A DNA stretch of 64,000 nt from Dromiciops gliroides. Lineage: Eukaryota > Chordata > Mammalia > Microbiotheria > Microbiotheriidae. The notes under the pieces are model-generated. The model was given only the letters and a program-made list of their open reading frames with translations, made no database searches and was not told the origin of the DNA. Location: contig NC_057862.1 in assembly GCF_019393635.1 (NCBI RefSeq), positions 679,878,314 through 679,942,313 on the forward strand, read 5' to 3'. Made by a program: the position numbers and the translations under genes. How positions within the stretch are numbered: position 1 is the stretch's first letter; each line of letters opens with the position of its first letter. This document shows, piece after piece, positions 52,206 to 63,818 of the stretch.

Positions 52206-52467
52206 GGAAAGACACTAGCATCTTGTTATAGAGTCGGAGAATTTCCCAATTGGGGGACTTCTTAGGAAGGATTCTATGATACAGTAGAGATAGCTTCGAA
52301 TTGGGTTCCAGATGACCTGAGTTTTAAGGCCTGGTGCTGCTGTTACCTGTGTGACTCTGGACAAGTCAATTACTTGCTTTGGTGTCTTAAATACCTTAAA
52401 AAGTAGAAATTAGACTAAATGATTCAAAAAATCTTTTCCTGTTCTAGGATTCTGGGAATGACTAGTC

Positions 52468-52720
52468 CAGGGGCTCTTAAACTTGGGTCCGTGGACAGCC
52501 CCCCAGGGATATAGTTCAAGGGTCTATGAAGTCGAATGGGGAAAAAATATTTCAATATAATTGGTTTCCTTTATTATTTCAATATAATTGGTTTCCTTTG
52601 TAATCATATGTATTTTATTTTCTCTGTTTAAAAACATGACTCTGAGAAGAACGAGGTCACGGTCTTTGCCAAACTATACTAAAGGGGTCAGTGACCCAAA
52701 GAAGGTGAAGGATGCTGGCT
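52468..52720 (+). mobile_element. hAT-like MITE, internally deleted (family A, copy 1)
   Basis: Starts CAGGGGCTCTTAAACTTGGG and has GTCCGTGGAC, TTTCCTTTGTAATCATATGT and GACTCTGAGAAGAACG blocks in the order of a known mammalian hAT-type element. ATTTCAATATAATTGGTTTC is duplicated in tandem within it. No transposase gene remains. Confidence 0.6.
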
Positions 52721-53146
52721 CTGGTGGAAACCATTTCACTTTACAGTTGAGGGAACCAAAGCCCAGGGAAGATGGAAGCATTCAGGGCTGAAAGAAACAT
52801 TACTGACCATGAACCTGTAAGGGGCTAAAATTCTAGCTATACTATTGAAAATCTAATGAGTGGTTGCCAATAAATTATAAGCTTTATCAAGAGTATTTAA
52901 GTGTTTAAGTATTTATTAAAGAGCATTAGGATCAGAGAGAAAGGTAAAAATCTAACTATTTCTAAGAGACCCCATCATTGGACCCACTATGGCGAGGTCA
53001 GGAACCAGAAATGGGAGGCTCCTCAAGTTGATTGGCTGGTAGCCTTGATAGACAGTACCCACGAGCAAACGTCACTTCCTTGACGCCAAGTACCTTGACC
53101 GCATGGCTTGCCCTCAGACTCCTTCTCCTCATGGCAGAGCTTTCCT

Positions 53147-53247
53147 ACATTTTTGGCTTTCCCTCTGTCTTTGCCCAGGGTCAGTTGATGGGCCGTTCCC
53201 TCCAGTGTTTCCATTATGTGGTGACTTAGATGTATAGCAATGAGAAG
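53147..53247. repeat. 101-bp duplicated segment, copy A
   Basis: Nearly identical (one mismatch seen) to 55657-55757, same orientation. Flanks are unrelated and it is not a SINE. Confidence 0.93.
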
Positions 53248-53579
53248 TCTCCAGAAGGTGGCATCATTCCAATCGTTACAAACAGAAGGGTGAGTTGGCC
53301 CAGCCTCAAGCCCACGTGAAGCTGTGTTAAGAGTGCTCATTCATTCCATCCTATCTTTGGGACCCAGCGGGGGACTCGCCAGCTCATTGAACATATTGGG
53401 TAGCCAACAGGTAGGATGGTCTCCGTACACAGTAGGTGCTTGACAAATGCAGGCCAAATGTAACTGGATTACGGAGGAAATGACATAGTGCGAGGAGAAC
53501 TGGATTGGGAGTTAGAGAAATCCCATCTCTGTCTCCCTGAGACTCGGCTTCTTTACCTACATTATAGGGCTACTTATTG

Positions 53580-53785
53580 TGAGGCTCCCATTAGACCGCA
53601 ACAGCGAGTCACAGTTAACATTCATGTTGGCAAGGTTTGCAAAGAACGTTGACCTGTCACCTTTTGACCCTCCCAACAACCCCATAAGGTGGGCATGATT
53701 ATTATTCCCATTCTATAGCTGAGCAAACTGAGACAGAGAAAGACCAAGCTGTTTGTCCAGAGTCACACAGCTACTAAGTAAGATG
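53580..53785 (-). repeat. MIR/THER1-type SINE
   Basis: GGCAAGGTTTGCAAAGAACG tail and CCAGAGTCACACAGCTACTA. Confidence 0.8.
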
Positions 53786-53920
53786 GGATTTAGAGTGGGC
53801 TAGGAGGAACAGGAGATCATAGATTCTGAGCTGGAAGGGGCCCCTGAGGTCAGCTGGCCCAACCTGCCCATTTTACAGGTGGGGAAACTGAGTCTCAGAG
53901 ACTGGCTGAGCTGTGTGGCT

Positions 53921-54122
53921 CAGTGGTGTCAAACTCAAACAGAAACCAGGGCCTTTAAATCATACACAAGGATCCCTGGGGGCCGCACATGAATTTCATT
54001 TTAAAATGTAACATCGGCTATGTTTTAGTGTACTTATTTATTTTTTTAAATGTTTCCCAATTCTTTTTATCTGCTTCCCATCTTACTGGGAAGTGTTATG
54101 GCCCGGATGTTTGATGCTTCTG
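53921..54122 (+). mobile_element. hAT-like element, copy 2 (family B)
   Basis: Inverted ends CAGTGGTGTCAAACTC and TTTGATGCTTCTG. Flanking GTGTGGCT/GTGTAGTA may be a decayed 8-bp duplication. Internal GGATCCCTGGGGGCCGCACA block. Confidence 0.55.
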
Positions 54123-54305
54123 GTGTAGTAGATAGGGTATCAGAGGTTGATTTAGGAAGACCTGAGTGGGAATCCTGCCTCAGTCATTTACTAGCAGTGA
54201 CCCCCTTAACCTCTCTCAGCCTCAGTTTCCCACTGTGTAAAATGACAATAATAACAGCAACTATTTCAACGAGTTGTTGTGAGGATAATGTGAGATCATC
54301 TATGT

Positions 54306-54622
54306 CAGAGGTTCCTAACTGTGGTCTGCAATGGATTTTAGAGGGCTGTGAACCTGGCAGGGGAAAAATATGTCTGTGTCTGTGTGTATATGTATGTGTA
54401 TGTGTATATGTATGTATATCGACATATATATATATGTGTGTGTGATGTGTATATTTATATATACATATATGTGTAGATATGTATATATACACATACATAC
54501 GCACAAATACATGTCTGTATGTATCTATTTTCACCAACCTCTTGCTGAAATTTAGCATTTCTTTCAGTTATTTAAAAATGATATTCTGAGAAGGGGATCT
54601 GTAGGCTTCACCAGACTGACAG
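54306..54622 (+). mobile_element. hAT-like MITE, copy 2 (family A), with microsatellite
   Basis: CAGAGGTTCCTAACTGTGG start, TTTTCACCAACCTCTTGCTG, GAAATTTAGCATTTCTTTCA and ATTCTGAGAAGGGGATCTGT match the family A element. A TGTA/TATA repeat (54369-54510) has grown inside it. Confidence 0.6.
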
Positions 54623-54659
54623 TGCTTGGTACATAGTAAGCACTTAATAAATGCTTGTT

Positions 54660-54858
54660 TCAGTTTTCTTGGACAAAATGACAAATATTTGCATAATTGC
54701 ACATGTTTAACCCATATCTGATTGTTTACTGCCTCAGGGATGGGGGAGGAGAGGGAGGGAAAGAGGGATAAAAATTGGAACCCAAAACTTGAAATAAAAA
54801 TGTTTATGAAATATGAAAAAAATTAAATATTCTGGAAAAAATTAAAATAAATGTTTGT
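54660..54858 (+). mobile_element. L1 3' tail fragment
   Basis: GTTTAACCCATATCTGATTG, the GGGGAGGAGAGGGAGG purine block and the A-rich end fit the L1 3' UTR. Confidence 0.6.
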
Positions 54859-54899
54859 TTCCTTCCTTCCAAAGGCACAGAAAGGATTAACAATGCCTG

Positions 54900-55137
54900 C
54901 TCTAAGAAAAAGCAGCTAAGTGGTACAGTGAATAGAGTTCCAGGCCTGGAGTCAGGAAGACCTGAATTCAAATCTGTCCTCAGACACTAGCTGTATGAAC
55001 CTTGGTAAGTCATTTCATCCTGTTTGCCTCAGTTTCCCATCTGTCAAGTGAATTGCAGAAGGAAATGACAAACGACTCCAGTATCTTGCCAAGAAAACCC
55101 CAAATGGGGCCACAAAGAGTTGGACAACACTGAACAA
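54900..55137 (+). repeat. Long-type marsupial SINE, full length
   Basis: Head AAGCAGCTAAGTGGTACAGT through CTTGCCAAGAAAACCCCAAA to GAGTTGGACAACACTGAAC: the most complete long-type copy here. Confidence 0.9.
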
Positions 55138-55656
55138 CAACAAAGCTGTTGTTAAGGGACTTTGTAAACCTAAAGTGTGACATAAATGTCGGCTCCTCTA
55201 ACCATTGCCCAACATGATACAGTAAATAAGTAAGAGGGCTGGAGTCCAAACCATTTGCTCCTTTGGTTCCAAATGCTCTCATTCCAAATACAGAATCCTT
55301 GAGAGAGTCTTGCCTGCGGGGGTGGAGGGTGTGTGTGTATGGGGGTGGGGTATTCTTCTTTCCTGGAGTTTTTTAGGGAAATAATATGTAGCTGCTTTGA
55401 ATCTACCTTTTTCTCTTCCAGCTTTTGGACATCCCCAGTGGGCTGTTTTTCTTAGAAACAGGAAGCTTTGGTTTTTTGGCTAAGACAAAAGCTTTGGGCA
55501 CTGAGGGCTGAAGTTGGGAGAGAGCTGAACGCCGTCCAGAGGCCTTTGCTTCCAGTCTGGGAATCCGGGCAGGCCAGAATCAGAGAATCCTCAAGAAAAA
55601 AGTAGTAACTCATTTGCAGGCAGAGGGAACAAATGGGGCCCCTGGGGGAGAGCCAG
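55138..55656. other. No gene or clear repeat
   Basis: Unassigned; a short G/T-rich stretch near 55320. Confidence 0.3.
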
Positions 55657-55757
55657 ACATTTTTGGCTTTCCCTCTGTCTTTGCCCAGGGTCAGTTGATG
55701 GGCCGTTCCCTCCAGTGTTTCCATTATGTGGTGACTTAGATGGATAGCAATGAGAAG
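55657..55757. repeat. 101-bp duplicated segment, copy B
   Basis: Partner of 53147-53247, offset 2510 bp, direct orientation. Confidence 0.93.
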
Positions 55758-56296
55758 GATGGGGCACAGCCAGCCCAGTCCCCTATCCCCAAGGCCACTC
55801 TGCCTTGTTTTGGTCTAAGTCTCTGATTCCACTGGTACCATGAACTCCCAGAGAGAAGGCTCCACCAGGGCAGAACAGCAGAGCTCTGCTCACAATTTAT
55901 AGTCTTACAGCCTTCCCTGGATCTCTTGTATAGGTTGCCTGTGGGACTTGAATCCAGGTCTTCCTGGCTCTGGATCTTATTTCTTTACATTCTTTTGGAT
56001 AGATGCATTTTTATTGACATCCAATGTCTGTTAGCCTCAGTTTCCTCAACTGTAAAATGGGGGTAATAATAGCACCTACCTCAGAGAGTTGTTGTGAGAA
56101 TCAAATGAGATAATATTTGTAAGGTGCTTAGCACAGTGCCTGGCAAGGGGTGAGAGCTAGATAAATATTATCTAGTATTAGTATTATTTTTGAAATTTTT
56201 ACATACACTGTTACAATTTTTCAGTTCTCTCCTATATCCTTTACCCTTCCAGAGCCATCCCATATGACAAACACTTTACTTTAAAAAGAAAAAAGA
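55758..56296. other. MIR-like fragment, otherwise unassigned
   Basis: TTAGCCTCAGTTTCCTCAAC to AGTGCCTGGCAAGGGG (56032-56180) is a forward MIR/THER1 tail. Confidence 0.45.
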
Positions 56297-56640
56297 GGGG
56301 GGCAGCTAGGTGGCACAGTGGATAGAGCACCAGCCCTGGAGTCAGGAGTACCTGAGTTCAAATCTGGCCTCAGACACTTGACACTTACTAGCTGTGTGAC
56401 CCTGGGCAAGTCACTTAACCCCAACTGCCTCACTAAATAAATAAATTTTAAAAAAGAAAAAAGAGGGTAGGGGGCAGTGGATAAAGCACCAGCCCTGGAT
56501 TCAGGAGGACCTGAGTTCAAATCTGACCTCAGACACTTGACAGCTGTGTGACCCTGGGCAAGTCACTTAACCGTCATTGCCCTGTTTAAAAAAAAGAAAG
56601 AAAGAAAAAGAAAAAAAAAAGAAAAAAAGAAAACTGATTA
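56297..56640 (+). repeat. Two short-type SINEs in tandem
   Basis: Copy one (about 56297-56446) is flanked by AAAAGAAAAAAGAGGG. Copy two (about 56471-56638) has lost part of its head (GGGGCAGTGGATAAAGC) and ends in AAAG repeats. Confidence 0.88.
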
Positions 56641-56845
56641 GTACATTTTAAAATGTGGCACTGTATAAAATTGGACCCCCATCTCTACAAAGGAATGAGT
56701 GGGGAGGAGAGGGAACATATCTTTTCATATTTCTTCTTTGGAGCCAAGCTTGTTCTTTATTATATTTTTTTTTATTTTTTATCTCTTTTGATCCTCATAA
56801 CAATGATGGGAATTGTCATCCCCATTTTAGAGATGGGGGACAGGG

Positions 56846-57262
56846 CAGCTAGGTGGTACAGTGGGTAGAGTTCCAGGCCTGGAACCTGAAAGACCTGAGT
56901 TCAAATCAGGCCTCTGAGACTTATAAGCTGTGCCCTGGACAAGTCACTCGACCCTGTTTGCCTCAGTTTCCTCATCTATAAAATGAGCTAGAGAAGAAAA
57001 TTACTCCACTCTATTTTTATTTATTTAAACTTTTTTTTTTTTGCAGGGCAATGAGGGTTAAATGACTTGCCCAAGGTCACACAGCTAGTAAATGTCAAGT
57101 GTCTGAGGTCGGGTTTGAACTCAGGTCCTCCTGAGTCCAGGGTCAGTGCTCTATCCACTGTACCACCTAGCTGCCCCTTGATTCCACTCTAGTATCTTTG
57201 CCAAGAAACACACACATGGGGTCACAAAGAGTCGAACTCAGATGAAAACAACTGAACAAAAC
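56846..57262 (+). repeat. Long-type SINE interrupted by a short-type SINE
   Basis: Host parts 56846-57013 and 57181-57262 read GGGCAGCTAGGTGGTACAGT to GGGGTCACAAAGAGTCGAAC. Confidence 0.88.
57014..57180 (-). repeat. Short-type SINE nested in the long-type SINE
   Basis: Reverse copy; flanking ACTCCACTCTA (57003-57013) and ATTCCACTCTA (57181-57191) are host sequence duplicated on insertion. Confidence 0.9.
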
Positions 57263-57969
57263 AATAGATGAGGAAACCAAGGCAGACATGCCCAGAGCCA
57301 TACAACTGGTGTCCGAGGTCAGATTTGAACTCGGGTTTCTCATTCCCTGGCTCCATCTCTCTGACACCCAGCTGCCTCTCATTTCCCTCTCAAAGCCTCA
57401 GGTTCTTCTCTGGAAGACAGGCATAATAGTACATTTGGTAGTCATGTCACAGAGGATAAAACTCTAAAGTAGTAAGAAGAGCCAGCCTTGCAGAAAAATT
57501 ACTGTTCTTAGAATCAGGTAGACTTGGGGTAAAGTCCTGCTTCTGACACATATTGGCTGCATGACCATGGTGCCTCTTACATTTCAGAAAAACGATCTGA
57601 CTGTATTGGTAGAGGTAATTCCCCACAATGAGAAAATCAGAGATTGGCTCAAAAAAAAACCAAAACAAAAACTTGGCTATTCAAGCCAGCTCCATGGACT
57701 TCCCACTTGAAACTTCAGCCATAACTACCCTCCTTGCTATGTGACCCGGAGCAATAACTAGAGTGGGATGGGAAGAGCTTTGTCCCAGGACGCTGAAATT
57801 GGAGTTTGCTAATGGCACTCACAGTTCTTCAGTAGTATGGAAATGGAAGGGTTTGTGTTAGCTAGAATAATTAGTTGAAGTAGAAAGCTACAAGATGGTG
57901 GGCCCCTGGTGAATTCTTCCCTGATGTTCTCTTCCCTGCCTTCCTGGCCTCTCTAACAACAATCTTATT

Positions 57970-58125
57970 TTGTTTTGTTTTGGTTTTTTGCCAGACAATG
58001 AGGGTTAAGTGATTTGCTCAAGGTCACACAGCTAGTAAGTGTCAAGTGTCTGAGGCCACATTTGAACTCAGGTCCTCCTGAATCCAGGGCTGGTGCTCTA
58101 TCCACTCTGCCACCTAGCTCCCCCC
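57970..58125 (-). repeat. Short-type SINE
   Basis: Reverse copy with a T-rich tail TTGTTTTGTTTTGG; AACAATCTT/AGTAATCTT flank it. Confidence 0.88.
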
Positions 58126-59689
58126 GTAACAGTAATCTTGTGTGGGAGTCCAGCATGTTTGTCACTACCCCTTCCCAAACCATCATCCTCCCATCTTGGA
58201 GCCTCCCTCTTCTTGCCCCTTGTTTCCAAGATGGGTGTGGGAGCAGCCATTTTGAGAGCAGACACAATGATCCCTTATTATATCTTTAGGCTAACTTAGA
58301 TTTATGAGATATGGTTTACAAAGTACTATATCATGGGGTGCTCACAACACTCCTGTGAAGGTAGGGTTGATAATATTATCTCCCATTCATAGATAAGGAA
58401 ATAAGCTCAGAGATTTACTCTGATTTACTCAAAGTCAAACAGTCAGTCAGTGGCAAGAGTCTTCTCCCCATACCTGGAATATTGGGTTGAGGCATGGGCG
58501 CCACACTTTAGGACCTCGTCCATGCCATGGATAAGGGATTAGACTTTTTCCATTTGATCACAGATGGCTGAACTAACAGTAAGGGGTCACAGTTGTAATG
58601 ATGTAAATTTAGGAATAATTCTTTTTAAAAATGATAATTACACCTTGCTAATAATTGGAGCTAAATAGACTAGACTGTTCAAAGGCCAAAGAGCCGAGTG
58701 TAGCGCCTGGCACATAGTAGGCATTTAATAAAGGCTTCTTTTTTGCCCCCTACTGGAGAGCCTCAAGCAAAGTCTGGATAAAGGATTTTCCAGTTATGTC
58801 GTGGAGGGAATTTTCGGACCAAAAGGACTCCCAGGTTTCTTCCAGTTCTCGGATTTTGTGACTGAGTCCTCTCCCTGACACATAAATGTTCCTGAACCAC
58901 CCTCACTAGCCCCATCCTGTCTCCTCCCTGGTCTTTGTTACACGCCTTTTACATACTCAGGGGAATCCAGGATCCCGCTGGTCCCGAGATGATCACGCTA
59001 TCTCCTGGGCTCACTGCTGAGAGATGTCAGAGGCCGTCAGAACCAACCCTCTCCCTTTACAGATGAAGGAGAGACCAGGGAGGCCTCTCCACTTGCCCAG
59101 GGTCATGTTGGCAGGCCATAGGATCAGAGATTTAGCCTTGAGAGCCACTGAGTGCAGTCCTCTCATTCTACAGAAGAAAGAGAATCACAAAGAAGGAAGT
59201 GACCTGTCCCCAGTCACAGATTGCAACAATCTGCGTCGGATTTGAGGTGAGGTCTCCCAAACACCCCCATTTTGTGGGACTTAGTCTGTGTTCTCCTACT
59301 GGATTCAAGGAATGCTCAGGAGTCCCCTTGCCCGGGCTTTGTACCTCCCCGTCAAATGCCCTTTCTTGGGCGGAGGGGAGTAATCTGCAAACAATAAGTG
59401 CAATGGGATTGTGCATTGTCTGCATCTTTCTGTCAATTCTGTCATGGTAAAAATGTGATTTCCTCTGGAATCTAGTTTGTGAAAATCTGTCTTCTGCTTC
59501 TGGAGAATGTATGGGGTAGAGTACCAGGCCTCTAGTCCAGAGAGTCCTGAATTCAAATCCTTCCTCAGTGCATGTTTGGATTATTCTCATCTAAGTTTTA
59601 TCTATGTCTGTGTGAAAGTAGATATGGAGCGGAACAGTTGTAGATAGTCCTCATTAGCCCAGGGGTTAATTAATGTCCTCATCCAGAAA
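58126..59689. other. No gene; several MIR-like fragments
   Basis: Reverse MIR-like pieces at about 58310-58450 and 59040-59260; a short tail piece (CATAGTAGGCATTTAATAAA) near 58715. Confidence 0.4.
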
Positions 59690-60240
59690 TTAGAATGTAT
59701 TTATTCTATGTATGCATATATACATGTGTGTCCATATATGTGTATATACATATTATGTGATGTGTATCTATATATATACATGTGTTTGAACTACATGGAT
59801 ATATGCAACACTAATAGATGATACCTGTTTATTAATATGATATGCAAATGCACATATACATAATTCATTATATTTATTTTTGTAATATAAATATAATTTA
59901 TTGATATTAATTATATGTAATATGAGTATAATATTCTGATACAATAAGAATGTAATATGTTATAATATTGTAAGTACATAGTATTTATATATAGGTATAT
60001 ATGAAATAATACATGTATACCTATGTACATATGCATATAATATATGTGTCCATATATACATAATTTATTTTAATTATCTTTAATATAAATATAATTTATT
60101 ATATGTAATATAAATGTGGTATTCTAATACAATAATTATGACTATAATATAAGTACACAATACTTTTTATACACATATATACATACACATACCTATATAC
60201 ATATTTATATCTAATATGCATATATTATATATACATATCT
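59690..60240. repeat. AT-rich low-complexity block
   Basis: About 550 bp of TATA/TGTATA/ATAATATA sequence with no unit that repeats cleanly. Confidence 0.85.
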
Positions 60241-60242
60241 GT

Positions 60243-60420
60243 GGGACCGCAAGGTGGCACAGTGGACAGAACACTGGCCCAAGGGTCAGGAGGACCTGAG
60301 TTCAAATCTGGCCTCAGACACTTGATGTGGCTCCCAGGGTTGTTGTGAAGATCAAATGAGATCATATTTGTAAAGTGTGTATCAGTGCCTGACAGTGGGT
60401 ACTCAATAAATACCTGCTTC
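60243..60420 (+). repeat. SINE head joined to MIR/THER1-type tail
   Basis: GGTGGCACAGTGGACAGAAC to CAGACACTTGATG, then directly CCAGGGTTGTTGTGAAGATC: either a deletion within one element or two fused fragments. Confidence 0.7.
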
Positions 60421-61354
60421 CTTCCTTTCTCCTGCGCATATTGGCTAGAAAACCCCAGCACATCATTTAACAAGTCTGTGCTCTAGGAAAATCTTCGAGA
60501 CCATAAATTGTAGGGAAGATGCTGCTGACACACATCAGTGAAGGTGTTTTCTGTGCCAGCGAAATCACATGACCAGTCCCTGCATCTTATGTTGCTGCTT
60601 TTACTTACCTGTACACCCCCACCCCCACCTAGGAAGATCTAAGCTTCTTGAGGGCAGGAACTGTTTCATTTCTTTGTTTTGGTTTCCAAGGCACCTGGTA
60701 TACACTGGGTACTTAATAGATGCTTGCTATTGAACGGTTAGGCGTGGTGTGTAGGGGATTCCTTTCTTATGTGTCAGATTGGACTTGGGTGACCTCAGAG
60801 AGCCCAGTCAAGTGAACATTCTGCAATTCTGAAGGTATTTAGCATCAGTAGGCCTGGGTTTGAATCTTACCTTTTGGGCCCGTGTGTGAGACAGTAGGTG
60901 GGCCAGGTACTTCCTCTTTCTAGACTACAAACTGAGATGGTTGGCCCAGATGCCCTCTGAGAGCCCTTCCAGCCCTAGATGGAGGCCTGAGATATCCCAA
61001 GATGGCCCTAGAATACTCTAGGGCCCATGTGCCTGTCCTCAGGCCCAGGGAGTTCCTCTTCCTCTGGGTGTGAAAGACCCCGCCCCCCCAATGCAGAACC
61101 CTGCAGGAGGAAAGTCCTGACACTGAATCAGGCCAGAAGGTTACCCACCTTCCCACAGAAAGAAAATGCTGAGTGTACCCAGGCTTAAAGGGATCATGTT
61201 CACCTACTTAGGAGAATCAAATATTCTGGAGCATTTCAAAAAGGATTCATTTTAGGGCAAAAGGGGTCCTGTAATTACTAAAGGAGAAGCCAACTGGGGA
61301 AGGAGGGAGGGAGGGAGCACAGACTTTGCCACTAACTTCACATCATTCTTTATG
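60421..61354. other. No gene or clear repeat
   Basis: L2-like words at 60640-60725 only. Confidence 0.3.
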
Positions 61355-61367
61355 AAAGACCTTGCCT

Positions 61368-61516
61368 GGGGGCAGCTAGGTGGTGCAGTGGATAGAGCAC
61401 CGGCCCTAGATTCAAGGAGGACCTGAGTTCAAGTCCGGCCTCAGACACTTGACACTTACTAGCTGTGTGACCCTGGGCAAGTCACTTAACCCTCATTGCC
61501 CTACCAAAAGAAAAAA
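61368..61516 (+). repeat. Short-type SINE, 13-bp perfect duplication
   Basis: Direct repeats AAAGACCTTGCCT at 61355-61367 and 61517-61529. Confidence 0.95.
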
Positions 61517-61649
61517 AAAGACCTTGCCTAAAGCCACCTTCAGTCTAAAGTTGGGTTACTGTTAACAGGCATGCATGGGCCCAGGAAAAGTTGTGAATGA
61601 TGTACTTCCCTAAAGGTGTTGTCCTATTCACACTTTGCTTTGAATAGGG

Positions 61650-62472
61650 AGGAAGGAATGGAAGAATGGTGGAAGGGAGGAAGGGAGGGAAGGAGGGAAG
61701 GAAAGAAGGGAAGGAATGAGAAAGGGAAGGAAGAAAGGAAGGGAGGAAGGAAGTCAGGGAGGGAGGAAGGGAGAGAGGGAGGAAGGAAGGAAGGAGGAAG
61801 GAAGTCAGGGAGGGAGGAAGGGAGAGAGGGAGGAAGGAAGGAGGGAAGGAAAGAAGGGAAGGAATGAGAAAGGGAAGGAAGAAAGGAAGGGAGGAAGGAA
61901 GACAGGGAGGGAGGGAGGGAGGAAGGGAGAGAGGGAGGAAGGAAGGAAGTCAGGGAGGGAGGAAGGGAGAGAGGGAAGGAAAGAAGGGAAGGAATGAGAA
62001 AGGGAAGGAAGAAAGGAAGGGAGGAAGGAAGTCAGGGAAGGAGGAAGGGAGAGAGGGAGGAAGGAAGGAAGGAGGAAGGAAGTCAGGGAGGGAGGAAGGG
62101 AGAGAGGGAGGAAGGAAGGAGGGAAGGAAAGAAGGGAAGGAATGAGAAAGGGAAGGAAGAAAGGAAGGGAGGAAGGAAGTCAGGGAGGGAGGAAGGGAGA
62201 GAGGGAGGAAAGAAGGAGGGAAGGAAAGAAGGGAGGGAATGAGAAAGGGAAGGAAGAAAGGAAGGGAGGAAGGAAGTCAGGGAGGGAGGAAGGGAGAGAG
62301 GGAGGGAGGAAGGGAGAGAGGGAGGAAGGAAGGAGGGAAGGAAAGAAGGGAAGGAATGAGAAAGGGAAGGAAGAAAGGAAGGGAGGAAGGAAGTCAGGGA
62401 AGGAGGAAGGGAGAGAGGGAGGAAGGAAGGAGGGAAGGAAAGAAGGAGGAAGGAGGGAGGGGAGGGAGGAAG
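61650..62472. repeat. GGAA/GGGA satellite with higher-order repeats
   Basis: The + strand is almost pure purine for about 820 bp. The marker AATGAGAAAGGG recurs at 61715, 61863, 61993, 62141, 62238 and 62355 (steps 148, 130, 148, 97, 117), each followed by AAGGAAGTCAGGGA or AAGGAAGACAGGGA. Open Gly/Arg/Glu/Lys frames are a by-product. Confidence 0.95.
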
Positions 62473-63560
62473 GTGACCTTCTTTTTTGCTTAGACTAAAA
62501 GTAAGTCAGCCCGCTGCCCTGGGAAGGGCACTGGGCTTTGGAGTTCCCCCGCCTGAATGAATCCTGCAGCCCACATGTGTTCCCTTAGTTACCAGGAGCA
62601 GGGCATCACGCATACACATTTTACTATTTTCCCCTGTGTTCACACAGACTATTTGTGCCTGAGCTGCAGTAGGGCATGGAGAGCTCGTCAGCCACAGTGG
62701 GACACACTGTGCCTTGACTCCGACATAGCGATGTCACATTGGTCCTCTCTGGGAGGGAAGGACAACAGCCAGCCACCTACTATAAGCCAGTAATTCTCTC
62801 ATTGGATTGGAGTCGAGGGCCCTTCAGGTCATTCAGTCCGACCCTATCACTTTACAAATGAGGAAACTGAGGCCCAAGGAAGTTATGTGACTCGCCTAAG
62901 GTCACACAGATGGTATCAGGCTTTGAACCCAGGTCCTCTGTCTCCAGAGCACTTCTGCTTCAACTGTGCCATCTCTTCACTTAAACTCTCTGAGCCCCAT
63001 TTTCCTTACCCATTAAACAGGCGGCCATCGCGGTAGAGTGGATGATATTTCACTGCGCACAGAGTCAGGAAAACTTGAGTTCAAATACTATCTCAGGTCC
63101 CGAAATAGCTGAGTGACCCTGGGCAAGTCACTTAACCTCTGGGTCACAGTTTGCTCATCTACAAAACGAGTCCCCTGGACTCTAGAATTGTCCCTCTATT
63201 AGAACACGAGCACCTCCCCTCCTGAGCCTGTTTCTTTGTATTCCTACTACTTAGCCCAGTGCCTGGAACATAATATGTGCTTAATAAATGCTTGTTGATT
63301 GATTGGCTGATTGATTGATTGATCCATGATATTCAACTTGGTGCCCCACTGCTGAGAAGACAATGACAAGCACGGGACAGTCCCTGCCCTCAAGAAGCTA
63401 ACATTGGACATAAGAGGAGGTAGGAGACCTATGATAATCCACCCTTTGAGAAGCATTCATTAAGCACGTTGGCAGTAGTTGGATAAAGGGGGAGGGATGG
63501 GGAAACGCCTCCCATAGAATATGACATTTGGGCTGAGCCTTTGAAGGAAGCTAAGCTTAT
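62473..63560. other. MIR-like fragments and old L2-like tail; no gene
   Basis: Reverse MIR at about 62815-62985, forward MIR at about 63025-63190, L2-like tail at 63223-63300, ancient-family sequence at 63320-63555. Confidence 0.5.
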
Positions 63561-63818
63561 GGACGGCTAGGTGGCGCCATAGTGCACAGAGCACCAGGCC
63601 TGGAGTCAGCTTGAATACTCATCTTCCTGAGTTCAAATCCGGCCTCAGACACTTATTAGCTGTGAGATCCTGGGCAAGTCACTTCACCCTAGTGCCTCAG
63701 TTTCCTTATCTGCAAAATAAGCTGGAGAAGGAACTACTGGAGAAATTACTCCAGCATCTCTGCCAAGAAAACCCCAAAGAGGGTCACGCAGAATCAGACA
63801 CCACTGAATGACAGGACA
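63561..63818 (+). repeat. Long-type marsupial SINE
   Basis: Head GGACGGCTAGGTGGCGCCAT through CTGCCAAGAAAACCCCAAAG to AGACACCACTGAATGACA. Confidence 0.88.

Noticed and set aside
61616-62498. Series of overlapping Gly/Arg/Lys/Glu-rich frames
   Set aside because: Artefact of the purine satellite.
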